A DNA stretch of 6,307 nucleotides from Thermoplasmata archaeon (GCA_030039995.1 JASHUL010000057.1:1-6307), one strand, 5' to 3'; counted from the stretch's first letter, positions 1-6,019 are shown. Numbers and translations are program-made. The notes: a model not told the origin generated them from the letters alone.

Positions 1-1
1 G

Positions 2-433
2 GATCCGGTCGAGCTGGAGCAGGTCGAGCGGTACGAGTTCACGGTCACGTTCGGTGACGCACCGATCCCCCCGGTCACGGTCGACGAGCCGCCCCCGGTC
101 GGGAAGAACGCGGGGCCAGGTCCGGTCGATTCGCTCGCGATGGCGGTCGGCCACTGCATGAGCTCGACGTTCCTCAACAGCCTCGAACGCGCGCACGTTC
201 CCGTCGGCCCGATCCGCACGACCGTGCGGGCGACGATTGGGACGAACGAGCGCGGGCGACGCCGGGTGCGGGAGCTCTCCGTGGAGATCCGGACCCAACC
301 GCTCCACGAGGAGGACCGGACCCGATTCGACCACTGCGTCGAGATCTTCGAGGACTACTGCACGGTCTCGGGAGCGGTGCGCGAGGGGGTCCGGATCGCG
401 AGCCACGTGGGGCCGCGCGACGCGCCGCCCTGA
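2..433 (+). CDS. OsmC/Ohr-family protein, 5'-truncated by the window edge
   Basis: This frame is open from base 2 to a TGA at 431-433, so the first residues lie outside the window and 143 residues are visible. OsmC/Ohr proteins are small cytoplasmic thiol-dependent peroxidases that reduce organic hydroperoxides using two cysteines. The family pattern is clear: a Gly-Pro stretch (NAGPGPVDSLAMAVGHC, visible residues 36-52) leads into a helix with the first cysteine (C52), and the second cysteine (C120) lies in EDYCTVSGAV before the last strand. The 68-residue spacing is close to that in OsmC proteins. C112 is an extra cysteine. The gene converges on the DUF885 gene with 22 bases between the stops and no obvious terminator. 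Membership of the superfamily is secure from the motif pair. The substrate and subfamily (OsmC, Ohr or YhfA-like) cannot be decided from this fragment. Confidence 0.85.
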   Translation, partial: DPVELEQVERYEFTVTFGDAPIPPVTVDEPPPVGKNAGPGPVDSLAMAVGHCMSSTFLNSLERAHVPVGPIRTTVRATIGTNERGRRRVRELSVEIRTQPLHEEDRTRFDHCVEIFEDYCTVSGAVREGVRIASHVGPRDAPP

Positions 434-455
434 GCCCCGCGGGCGTAGGGCCCGG

Positions 456-2093
456 CTAGGAGGTCGTCGGACCGGCGAGCAACGTGTCGAGCAGGCCGAT
501 CGGAGGGCATCCGAAGCCGAGCAGCGCGTCGTGGAACTGCTGCAGGCTGCCGGAGAACCGGCTCTTCAGGAAGCGCGAGCGCGAGTTCAGGATCGCGAGC
601 TTCCCCAGCGTGTAGCAGAAGTATTCGGGGTTGAACGTGCCCCGGATCGCCTCCCGCTCCGCGGGCAGGTGCTCGAAGTGCGCCTCCCGCTCGAACAGTT
701 GCGTCGCCTCGGCGAGCGTCATCCCCTGCGTGTGCAGGCCGACCGAGGCGAGCAGCCGGCAGTCCCGCAGCAGCGCGTCGTGGATCTGGGCGATCTCCGC
801 CGCGTGGCTCTCGTGCCGGAGCCCCTGTTCGATCGCGAGCTGCTCGGTGTAGTGGGCCCACCCCTCCACGAACGACGGCGAGAGGTAGACCTTCCGGACG
901 AGGCTCCCCGCGGACCGGTGGAAGTGGAGGAACTGAAGGTAGTGGCCGGGGTAGACCTCGTGGACCGTCACGTTCCTCAGCATCGAGCGGTTGAGCGAGC
1001 GCAGCCACTCCTCCTGCTGCACCGGCGTCCACGCCGGGTCGACTGGAGTGACGTAGTAGATCCCGACGGTCGAGCTGGTGTCGAACGGACCGGGCGGGTT
1101 CATGCTCGCGGTCGAGAGCGCCCGCCCAAAGACCGGGGTCTCCTCGACGCGGCAGACCGCGGGCTCGGGGATCGTGACGAGGCCCCGGTCGGCGACGAAG
1201 TTGCGGGTCTCGTCCACGAACGACTGGGCGGTCGGGATCACGTCCGCGGCCGTCGGGTGGTCGCGGTTGAGCCGCTGGAACAGCTCCGCCACCTCCGCCT
1301 TCTCGTCCCGGGCGATCTCGGCGAGTCGCGCCTGGTTTCGCGCGAGGTCGGCGACCCCGGCCCGGCGCATCTCCTCGATCGGTGCCTCGATACCCTCGCG
1401 GACGAACAGTAGGCGCTGGTACCGATGGGGACCGAGCGCGAAGTCGGGGGTGGAGCGGGGAAGGCACTCGTCCTTGAGCCAGGTGAGGAACGCCGCGACG
1501 CCGGCGTCCGCGGTCGCTCGCGCGGCGCCGACCTGGGGAGCCATCGACGCCCGGCCCGCGAACGTCTCGGCCTCGAGGAAGTGCGGCGGGAGGCCGCCCC
1601 CGATCGCGATCCCCAGCTCGACGAACGGCCGGGGCAGCGGTGGGCGCAGGCGCCGACGGCCCTCCTCCAGGAGCTTCGGGACCCCTTCGAGGATACGCAC
1701 GATCGCGCGCACGCGGTCCTCGACCGGCGCGTAGTCGCGCACCATGTACGAGGTCAGGCTGACGCTCGCCGCGAACGCCATCGGGTTCCGGTCCAGTTCC
1801 TCCGACTCCCGGAGGTCGAAGAGCGGGCTCTCGAGCAAGAGGCGCAGAAGGAATCGGTCGATCCGTCGCGCCGGCGTGAGGTCGGCGTCGCCGAGGCGGC
1901 TCAACTCGCCGAGGAGACCGTCCGCCCGCGTCGCCCACGACTCCGTCGACGCGCGCGAGAGGTCGGGCAGCATCCCGTCGTACCGGTGCAGCCCGAGGCT
2001 CACCGCGTAGGACGGCTGCAGGGCGAAGACATGGTCGACGATCCGTTGTTCCAGCGCATCGAACTCGGCGAGCGAGGCCTTGGTGTCGGGCAT
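456..2093 (-). CDS. DUF885-family putative zinc metallopeptidase
   Basis: The 545-residue product (from ATG at 2093) matches the DUF885 family, presumed gluzincin-like metal-dependent peptidases or carboxypeptidases of mostly unknown substrate. Visible hallmarks are the metal-site motif HEVYPGH (about residues 378-384) followed by YLQF, the downstream FVEGWAHYTEQLAIE helix (about 408-422) whose glutamate would be the third ligand, and a late NPEYFCYTLGKLAIL segment (about 488-502) typical of the family C-terminus. Length is usual for the family. No signal peptide or membrane helix is seen, so it is probably cytoplasmic, perhaps in peptide turnover. An in-frame TTG at 2126 would add 11 residues, but it lies inside the only T-rich promoter-like stretch (CGTTTTGAG), so the ATG is preferred. 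It is downstream of, and in the same direction as, the zinc-ribbon gene, with a 67-base gap. Family assignment is firm; peptidase activity is inferred. Confidence 0.88.
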   Translation of the reverse strand: MPDTKASLAEFDALEQRIVDHVFALQPSYAVSLGLHRYDGMLPDLSRASTESWATRADGLLGELSRLGDADLTPARRIDRFLLRLLLESPLFDLRESEELDRNPMAFAASVSLTSYMVRDYAPVEDRVRAIVRILEGVPKLLEEGRRRLRPPLPRPFVELGIAIGGGLPPHFLEAETFAGRASMAPQVGAARATADAGVAAFLTWLKDECLPRSTPDFALGPHRYQRLLFVREGIEAPIEEMRRAGVADLARNQARLAEIARDEKAEVAELFQRLNRDHPTAADVIPTAQSFVDETRNFVADRGLVTIPEPAVCRVEETPVFGRALSTASMNPPGPFDTSSTVGIYYVTPVDPAWTPVQQEEWLRSLNRSMLRNVTVHEVYPGHYLQFLHFHRSAGSLVRKVYLSPSFVEGWAHYTEQLAIEQGLRHESHAAEIAQIHDALLRDCRLLASVGLHTQGMTLAEATQLFEREAHFEHLPAEREAIRGTFNPEYFCYTLGKLAILNSRSRFLKSRFSGSLQQFHDALLGFGCPPIGLLDTLLAGPTTS

Positions 2094-2118
2094 CCGTATC
2101 GCCGGACGGGAGCGAGGT

Positions 2119-2132
2119 GGGCTCAAAACGCT
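2119..2132 (-). promoter_or_regulatory. Possible TATA-like element for the DUF885 gene
   Basis: On the - strand a T-rich island (CGTTTTGAG) stands out in otherwise GC-rich sequence, about 30-35 bases before the ATG at 2093. That spacing fits an archaeal TATA box giving a short or nearly leaderless transcript. It is only a weak match to a TATA consensus, and the gene could also be read through from the zinc-ribbon gene 67 bases upstream. Confidence 0.3.
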
Positions 2133-2160
2133 GCGGCTGGACGCGGGGACGCGGAGACGG

Positions 2161-2547
2161 TCACTCCACCCACGTCATCTGACACTGGGGGCACCGTCCC
2201 TCCTCGAGCGGCGTGCCGCAGACGAAGCACTGCGACAGCGGCCGGGCGACGACCGGCATCGGTCCGTCGTGGGCGGGGGCGCGGTCCGGGAGGGGCGGCG
2301 GCGGAGAGCGAGGCGCCTCGACGGCCGCGGGGGCGGCCGGTTCGACCGAGGCGGGCGGCGCCCCGGACCGGACCGGGGCGGGGGTCGGCGGGGATGGCTT
2401 CGTCCCGCTCCCCGCGGACGGCGCGAGAGCGCTGACCGGCGCCGGTTTGGACCCCGCCGGCTTCCCCGGGGGCGACGCGTCCGACTTCTTCGACGCCTCC
2501 TTCGGAGCCTCGTCGGACTCCTTACGCCGGCGGCGGAAGAACGACAT
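2161..2547 (-). CDS. Small protein with basic N-terminus, Pro/Ala-rich linker and C-terminal zinc ribbon
   Basis: This 128-residue protein (from ATG at 2547) has three parts. A short N-terminus, MSFFRRRRKE, is strongly basic. A linker of about 90 residues is low-complexity, rich in Pro, Ala and Ser, and probably disordered. The C-terminus carries CFVC and CPQC (C107, C110, C119, C122; CX2C-X8-CX2C), a compact zinc ribbon ending five residues before the stop. A GTG at 2556 would add three residues; the ATG is preferred. No known family is recognised beyond the zinc ribbon. The four cysteines sit in exactly the right frame, which with the intact ORF argues for a real gene. Such ribbons bind nucleic acid or protein partners; the flexible linker suggests a tether between a basic anchor and the ribbon. 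It is transcribed divergently from the rid-flpA unit, sharing a region of about 85 bases. The function is unknown. Confidence 0.72.
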   Translation of the reverse strand: MSFFRRRRKESDEAPKEASKKSDASPPGKPAGSKPAPVSALAPSAGSGTKPSPPTPAPVRSGAPPASVEPAAPAAVEAPRSPPPPLPDRAPAHDGPMPVVARPLSQCFVCGTPLEEGRCPQCQMTWVE

Positions 2548-2631
2548 CGCGCTCACTTAGCGCCCCGGCGGGCTTGAGAATGTCGGCCCCGCGCCAGCGC
2601 ATCGTTTTCCGCCCCCGCCACTAGCGGGGTC
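2548..2631. promoter_or_regulatory. Divergent promoter region between the zinc-ribbon and rid-flpA genes
   Basis: These 84 bases must hold the start signals for both directions. The clearest A/T island is ATCGTTTTCC at 2601-2610. It lies 24-27 bases before the rid ATG at 2632, so it is the best TATA candidate for a near-leaderless rid-flpA transcript. On the opposite strand the same island reads AAAACGAT, about 55-60 bases before the zinc-ribbon ATG; a weaker CATTCTCAAG (2573-2583) is nearer. No strong consensus TATA or BRE is present, so this is tentative. Confidence 0.45.
2613..2629. repeat. Perfect 6-bp inverted repeat with 5-base loop upstream of rid
   Basis: CCCCGC (2613-2618) and GCGGGG (2624-2629) are exact reverse complements separated by CACTA. 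The element lies between the putative TATA island and the ATG at 2632, ending two bases before the start codon. It could be an operator, or an RNA hairpin hiding the G-rich stretch just before the start. GC-rich DNA makes such repeats by chance, so no function is established. Confidence 0.4.
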
Positions 2632-3096
2632 ATGGTCCCGACCCCGACCGAGCGACTGAAAGAGCTCGGCCTCGAACTGCCCCCACCCCCGAAGCCGGCC
2701 GGAGCGTACTCGCCCGTCGTGAAGTGGAACCACCTCGCGTGGGTCTCGGGACAGATCGTCACCGAGGGCGGGAAGGTCCTCTCGCCGGGTCACGTCGACG
2801 CCGAGGTGCCCCTCGACGTCGCGAAGGCCCTCGCCCGGCGCACGGCCTTGCAAGCGCTCAGCGCGTTGAACGCCGCGCTCGGGTCGATCGACCGGATCGA
2901 GCGGTTCCTCCGGGTCGCGGTCTACGTTTCGGTCTCGCCGGGCTTCGACCGGCCCCACGAGGTCGCCAACGGGGCGACCGAACTGCTGATCGAGCTGTTC
3001 GGGGAGGCCGGACGACCGGCCCGTATCGCGGTCGGCATGGCGAACCTCCCCCTCAACGCCGCGGTCGAGGTCGAGTACCTCGCCTCGTTCTACTAA
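2632..3096 (+). CDS. Rid/YjgF/YER057c/UK114-family protein
   Basis: The 154-residue product belongs to the Rid (YjgF/UK114) superfamily, whose best-known members hydrolyse reactive enamine/imine intermediates made by PLP enzymes; other subgroups have unknown roles. It resembles the longer subgroup whose N-terminus reads RLKELGLELPPPPKPAGAY (residues 8-26), followed by an SGQI motif (39-42), NGATELL (113-119) and the C-terminal core PARIAVGMANLPLNAAVEVE (129-148). R131 aligns with the substrate-carboxylate-binding arginine of RidA, and E148 with a conserved active-site glutamate, so deaminase chemistry is possible. The protein is expected to be a cytoplasmic trimer. The ATG at 2632 follows the divergent promoter region; flpA begins 10 bases after the TAA, so the two genes are probably one transcript. 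Superfamily membership is secure; the exact substrate is not. Confidence 0.88.
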   Translation: MVPTPTERLKELGLELPPPPKPAGAYSPVVKWNHLAWVSGQIVTEGGKVLSPGHVDAEVPLDVAKALARRTALQALSALNAALGSIDRIERFLRVAVYVSVSPGFDRPHEVANGATELLIELFGEAGRPARIAVGMANLPLNAAVEVEYLASFY

Positions 3097-3106
3097 GGCC
3101 ACGGCG

Positions 3107-3787
3107 ATGGACCCGACGAACTGGCCCGGCGTCTTCCGGGAGGGGCGCGACCTCTACACGCGGAACCTCCGGCCCGGCGAACGGGTCTACGGAGAGGACC
3201 TCCGGGCCGTCGGCGACGTGGAGTACCGGCGGTGGGATCCGTTCCGCTCGAAACTCGCAGCGTTCCTCTTGAAGGGAGGCACGGTCCCGTTCGAGAAGGA
3301 GGTCGGGCGGGTCCTCTACCTGGGGGGCGCGCACGGCACGACGGTGAGTCACGTCTCGGACGTGTGGCCGACCGCTCCCGTCTTCGTGGTCGAGAAAGGG
3401 CCGGCGTCGTTCGCCCCGCTCCTCGCGCTCGCCCGCCGGCGCGAGAACATCCTGCCGCTGCTCGCCGACGCACAGCTGCCCGAGCGGTATGCGGCGGACG
3501 TCGGGACGGTCGATTTCGTCTACCAGGACCTCGCGCAGCGGAACCAGGTCGCGATCTTCGTCGAGAACGCTCGGCTGTTCCTCGCTCCGGGGGGGGCCGG
3601 GCTGTTGATGCTGAAGGTCCGGTCCGTGACGCAGCGGCGCCCGACGTCCGCGGTCGTGCGGGAGGCGCGGACGGAGCTCACGCGTGCGGGCTTCTCGGTG
3701 CGGGCCGAGGTGCCGCTCGAGCCGTTCTCGAAGGAGCACGTCGCGCTGGTGCTACGGCCGACATCTCCACCTTCCACCGACCGCTGA
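3107..3787 (+). CDS. flpA: Fibrillarin-like rRNA/tRNA 2'-O-methyltransferase
   Basis: This is archaeal fibrillarin (226 residues, normal length), the SAM-dependent catalytic subunit of C/D-box sRNPs. With Nop5 and L7Ae it methylates ribose 2'-OH groups on rRNA and tRNA at sites chosen by guide RNAs. Hallmarks in order are an N-terminal LYTRNLRPGERVYGE (16-30), EYRRWDPFRSKLAAF (39-53), the SAM loop LYLGGAHGTTVSHVSD (70-85), acidic E96, D121 in LADAQLP, DLAQ (141-144), MLK (168-170) and KEH (209-211). K49, D141, K170 and H211 correspond to the K-D-K-H tetrad described for fibrillarins. The glycine loop reads GGAHGTT, an unusual variant of the more common GASAGTT/GAASGTT. The start follows the rid stop by 10 bases; AAGG in and after that stop is a weak Shine-Dalgarno. 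The partner gene nop5, often beside flpA in archaea, is absent from this window. Assignment is firm. Confidence 0.95.
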   Translation: MDPTNWPGVFREGRDLYTRNLRPGERVYGEDLRAVGDVEYRRWDPFRSKLAAFLLKGGTVPFEKEVGRVLYLGGAHGTTVSHVSDVWPTAPVFVVEKGPASFAPLLALARRRENILPLLADAQLPERYAADVGTVDFVYQDLAQRNQVAIFVENARLFLAPGGAGLLMLKVRSVTQRRPTSAVVREARTELTRAGFSVRAEVPLEPFSKEHVALVLRPTSPPSTDR

Positions 3788-3841
3788 CCGGTCCCCGAGC
3801 AAATACGACCGGTTCGTCCGCCCGTCGGGGGGGCACCGGTG
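3786..3841. repeat. Three ACCGGT palindromes around the surface-protein promoter
   Basis: ACCGGT occurs at 3787-3792, 3808-3813 and 3835-3840. The first and third extend to 8-bp perfect palindromes (GACCGGTC, CACCGGTG). They bracket the TATA-like box: one upstream, one directly downstream, and one over the GTG start codon. I found the hexamer only about twice elsewhere in the window (near 914 and 1982). The spacing (21 and 27 bases) is not perfectly regular. A set of operator half-sites is possible; chance in GC-rich DNA is the alternative. Confidence 0.35.
3799..3807 (+). promoter_or_regulatory. TATA-like box for the surface-protein gene
   Basis: CAAATACG is the only A/T-rich stretch in the 51 bases between flpA and the next gene. 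It lies about 33-38 bases before the GTG at 3839. An archaeal start site about 25 bases downstream would leave a leader of roughly ten bases containing the run of seven G at 3827-3833, which can serve as Shine-Dalgarno. This suggests that the surface-protein gene is not merely read through from flpA. Confidence 0.5.
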
Positions 3842-6019
3842 CGGGCCGGCGGTCGGTTCGGGCGAACGACCTGCCCGCTCGCCCTGACCGTCGCGGCGGT
3901 TGCGGCCGCGCTCTTGTCGGCGATGCCCCCCTCGCCGGTCGGCCCGGCGCGCGCGGCGCCGGTGGAGGCCGTCGCCCTCGCGGGCGCGGAGCTGATCGTG
4001 AGTCCGGCCGACTGGTGGATGCCCGCGGGCAACGCGACGACCCTGTCGGCCGCCTGGATTGACCTACCGCCGGGCTGCGTGGCCTCTCCGCTCTGGTACC
4101 GTTGGACCGTGTCGGGGGGCGCCACCGTGGGATTCCTCAATTCAACCGCCTCCGAGAACGCCACCTTCGATGCCGCGTCGGCCGTCTCGGGCACGACGAC
4201 GGTCCGGGTGCGTTCGGCCGAGGTCGAACAATGCGGGGACCGCACGACGGCCACCGTCGGGACGGCGCTCGCGAACATCACGGTCGACGCGCCGCTTCGA
4301 CTCGCGAACCTCACGGCGGAGCCCGCGACCGTCCCGGTCGGCGTCGCCACCGCTATCGAGGGAGCGATCTACGGTGGAGCGCCACCGTACTCGGTCCAGG
4401 TCGCGTGGGGCGACGGAACCGTCACGGACGGGACGGTCGCGGACCCGGGCGAGTTCCGGTTCCCTAATGCGTTCCCGGCCGGCACGTTCCGGCCCTCGCT
4501 CGGGATCACCGACTCGGCGGGACTCACCACCGGCGGGGCGGTGGATGAGGAGGTCTCGTCGAGCGACACGATCGCGGTCGGAATCTCCGGGAACGCTTCG
4601 GAGGTCGACACCGGCACGCCGGTCGGGTTCTCCCCGCAAGTACTGGACGTGCCGAACGGTTCGTTCTCGGGATGGAGCTGCGGCGCCTCCGGGCTCACCG
4701 ACCCGACCCTCACCCCCGGTCTCTCGAACTTTTCGTGCGCGTTCTCCCAGGCCGGCGCGGGGTCCGTCGTTCTTGAGGTCCTCCCGGTAACGCTCGAACC
4801 CCCGGTGAGCGGGACCCTGACCGTCGCGGTGGAACCCCGTCCGGTGCTCGAAGCGTTCCCTCCGACGGACGGAGCGGAAGCCGGACAACCGTGTGCGATG
4901 GACTACGCCGTACAGGGCGGCGTCCCGCCGTTTCAGCTTCTTTGGTCCGTCGTCGGTTCGTCGGAGTCGGGGTCGCTCTCCGTTCCGACGGACGGAGAGT
5001 TTCTGTTGCCCCTGGTCCCGGCCGGGCCGGGCTCCCTCGAGGTAGAAGCTCGGGTGGTCGACTCGGACGGGGTCAGCTCGTCGACCACGACGACCGGGCT
5101 CACGGTCGAACCGGCGATGAACGTCACGACGGAGACGTCGGCAACGGTCGGTCCCGACAACGTGACCGTGGGGGTCGAGGCGAGCGTGACCGGCGGCGCG
5201 CCCCCGTTCCTCTGGGTCGTGACGCCCGACGCCGACCCGATCGATGCTGTTCCGGAAGCGGGGCAACTCGGCTCCGTCGGCTCGATCGACTGGCAAGGGT
5301 CGTATGTTGAGGAAGGCAACGTCTCGGGCGGGCTGGTCGTGGTCGACGCGGACGGGGCATGGAGCTCGGCCCCGTTCGACGTGCCGACCGTTCCCGCTCT
5401 GGGCGGCCGCGGGGAGGTGGTCTCGGACGGCGGCGCCCAGCCCGGCGGCTTCGAGCTCGCCCTCGACCTGACCGGCGGCCTTCCGCCGTTCCGCGTCAAC
5501 GTGACCGCCTCCCCCGGTACGCGCTGGAACCTGACGGACCTCTCCGACGGGATCGCGACCTGGTCGCTGGTAGCTCCCGCCGGTGGGGTGGTCTCGATCT
5601 CGGTCCGTGTGACCGACGCGCTGGGGGCCAGCTGGAACGCGACCCGCATCGTCCCGATCGTCCCGCCGACGTCCGTCGCGAGCGGAGGCGCCTCGGGCGG
5701 GACCGGGACGCCGCTCGAGGTCGCGGTCGTCGCGGGGGTCGTGGCGCTGAGTGTGGGCGGTACGTGGGGCTACCTTGTCCTGCGACGACGCCGGCGAACA
5801 GCGCCCGGCCCGTCCGTCGACGCGGTCGCGGTCCTGCGCGACATCATCGAGCCCGCGGACGGCGTCGACCGATCGATGGTCGAGCTGCTGGCGGACGAGG
5901 CGGGCGTTCCGATCGAGGAAGCCCATGCGACGATCGACCGATTGATCGCCGACGGCACGCTCCGATCGCAGAAGGATCCGGACGGGGGGGAGATCCTCGC
6001 ATGGTCGGTCCTTTCGTGA
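3839..6019 (+). CDS. Membrane-anchored PKD/Ig-like surface glycoprotein with cytoplasmic winged-helix-like tail
   Basis: The 726-residue protein starts at GTG, 5 bases after a run of seven G. A signal peptide (hydrophobic core about 13-29, likely cut near ARA at 37-39) precedes an ectodomain of about six modules of roughly 90 residues. Four carry a GG[A/V/L]PP[F/Y] turn (179-184, 360-365, 452-457, 546-551), typical of archaeal PKD/Ig-like repeats; the 181-residue first gap holds a degenerate module with the pair C281/C300. C80/C132 may form another disulfide. There are 14 N-X-S/T sequons, all outside the membrane. One transmembrane helix (about 626-648) is followed by RRRRR, which fixes the C-terminus inside. 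The tail (659-726) looks like a small winged helix: helix, MVELLADEAG, PIEEAHATIDRLIADG, then a wing with DPDGG. It is very acidic, so protein binding is as likely as DNA binding. It could be a sensor or adhesin; its ligand is unknown. Confidence 0.85.
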   Translation: MRAGGRFGRTTCPLALTVAAVAAALLSAMPPSPVGPARAAPVEAVALAGAELIVSPADWWMPAGNATTLSAAWIDLPPGCVASPLWYRWTVSGGATVGFLNSTASENATFDAASAVSGTTTVRVRSAEVEQCGDRTTATVGTALANITVDAPLRLANLTAEPATVPVGVATAIEGAIYGGAPPYSVQVAWGDGTVTDGTVADPGEFRFPNAFPAGTFRPSLGITDSAGLTTGGAVDEEVSSSDTIAVGISGNASEVDTGTPVGFSPQVLDVPNGSFSGWSCGASGLTDPTLTPGLSNFSCAFSQAGAGSVVLEVLPVTLEPPVSGTLTVAVEPRPVLEAFPPTDGAEAGQPCAMDYAVQGGVPPFQLLWSVVGSSESGSLSVPTDGEFLLPLVPAGPGSLEVEARVVDSDGVSSSTTTTGLTVEPAMNVTTETSATVGPDNVTVGVEASVTGGAPPFLWVVTPDADPIDAVPEAGQLGSVGSIDWQGSYVEEGNVSGGLVVVDADGAWSSAPFDVPTVPALGGRGEVVSDGGAQPGGFELALDLTGGLPPFRVNVTASPGTRWNLTDLSDGIATWSLVAPAGGVVSISVRVTDALGASWNATRIVPIVPPTSVASGGASGGTGTPLEVAVVAGVVALSVGGTWGYLVLRRRRRTAPGPSVDAVAVLRDIIEPADGVDRSMVELLADEAGVPIEEAHATIDRLIADGTLRSQKDPDGGEILAWSVLS
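5984..5993 (+). promoter_or_regulatory. Shine-Dalgarno-like purine run deciding the ATG at 6001
   Basis: Seven G followed by AGA lie inside the end of the surface-protein gene, 7-8 bases before the ATG at 6001. This spacing favours ATG 6001 over the in-frame GTG at 6016, which overlaps the upstream stop as GTGA. Either start gives translational coupling with the gene upstream. Confidence 0.45.

Noticed and set aside
1..6. GGATCC at the very start, suggesting a cloning-site junction
   Set aside because: The same hexamer occurs at about 3235 and 5974, and the OsmC frame runs through it, so it is ordinary sequence.
434..455. Possible bidirectional terminator between the convergent OsmC and DUF885 genes
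   Set aside because: Only very short complementary GC stretches and no T-run on either strand.
237..1412. Long + strand open frame antisense to the DUF885 gene, and a similar one at 1425-2435
   Set aside because: Low-complexity Arg-rich translations opposite a well-supported gene; typical antisense open frames in GC-rich DNA.
355..1938. Long - strand open frame (527 residues) overlapping the DUF885 gene
   Set aside because: It overlaps the DUF885 gene in another frame, is extremely rich in Arg/Pro/Gly and shows no family motifs; it is a high-GC shadow.
2101..2126. TTG start at 2126 for the DUF885 gene
   Set aside because: It falls within the only promoter-like T-rich island and the added 11 residues look non-conserved; ATG 2093 is more plausible.
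3520..4350. 276-residue - strand open frame across the flpA end and surface-protein start
   Set aside because: It covers two supported genes and the promoter between them and has no recognisable domain.
4142..5926. 594-residue - strand open frame antisense to the surface-protein gene
   Set aside because: Arg/Asp/Gly-rich shadow without domains; the + strand frame has signal peptide, repeats, TM helix and sequons.
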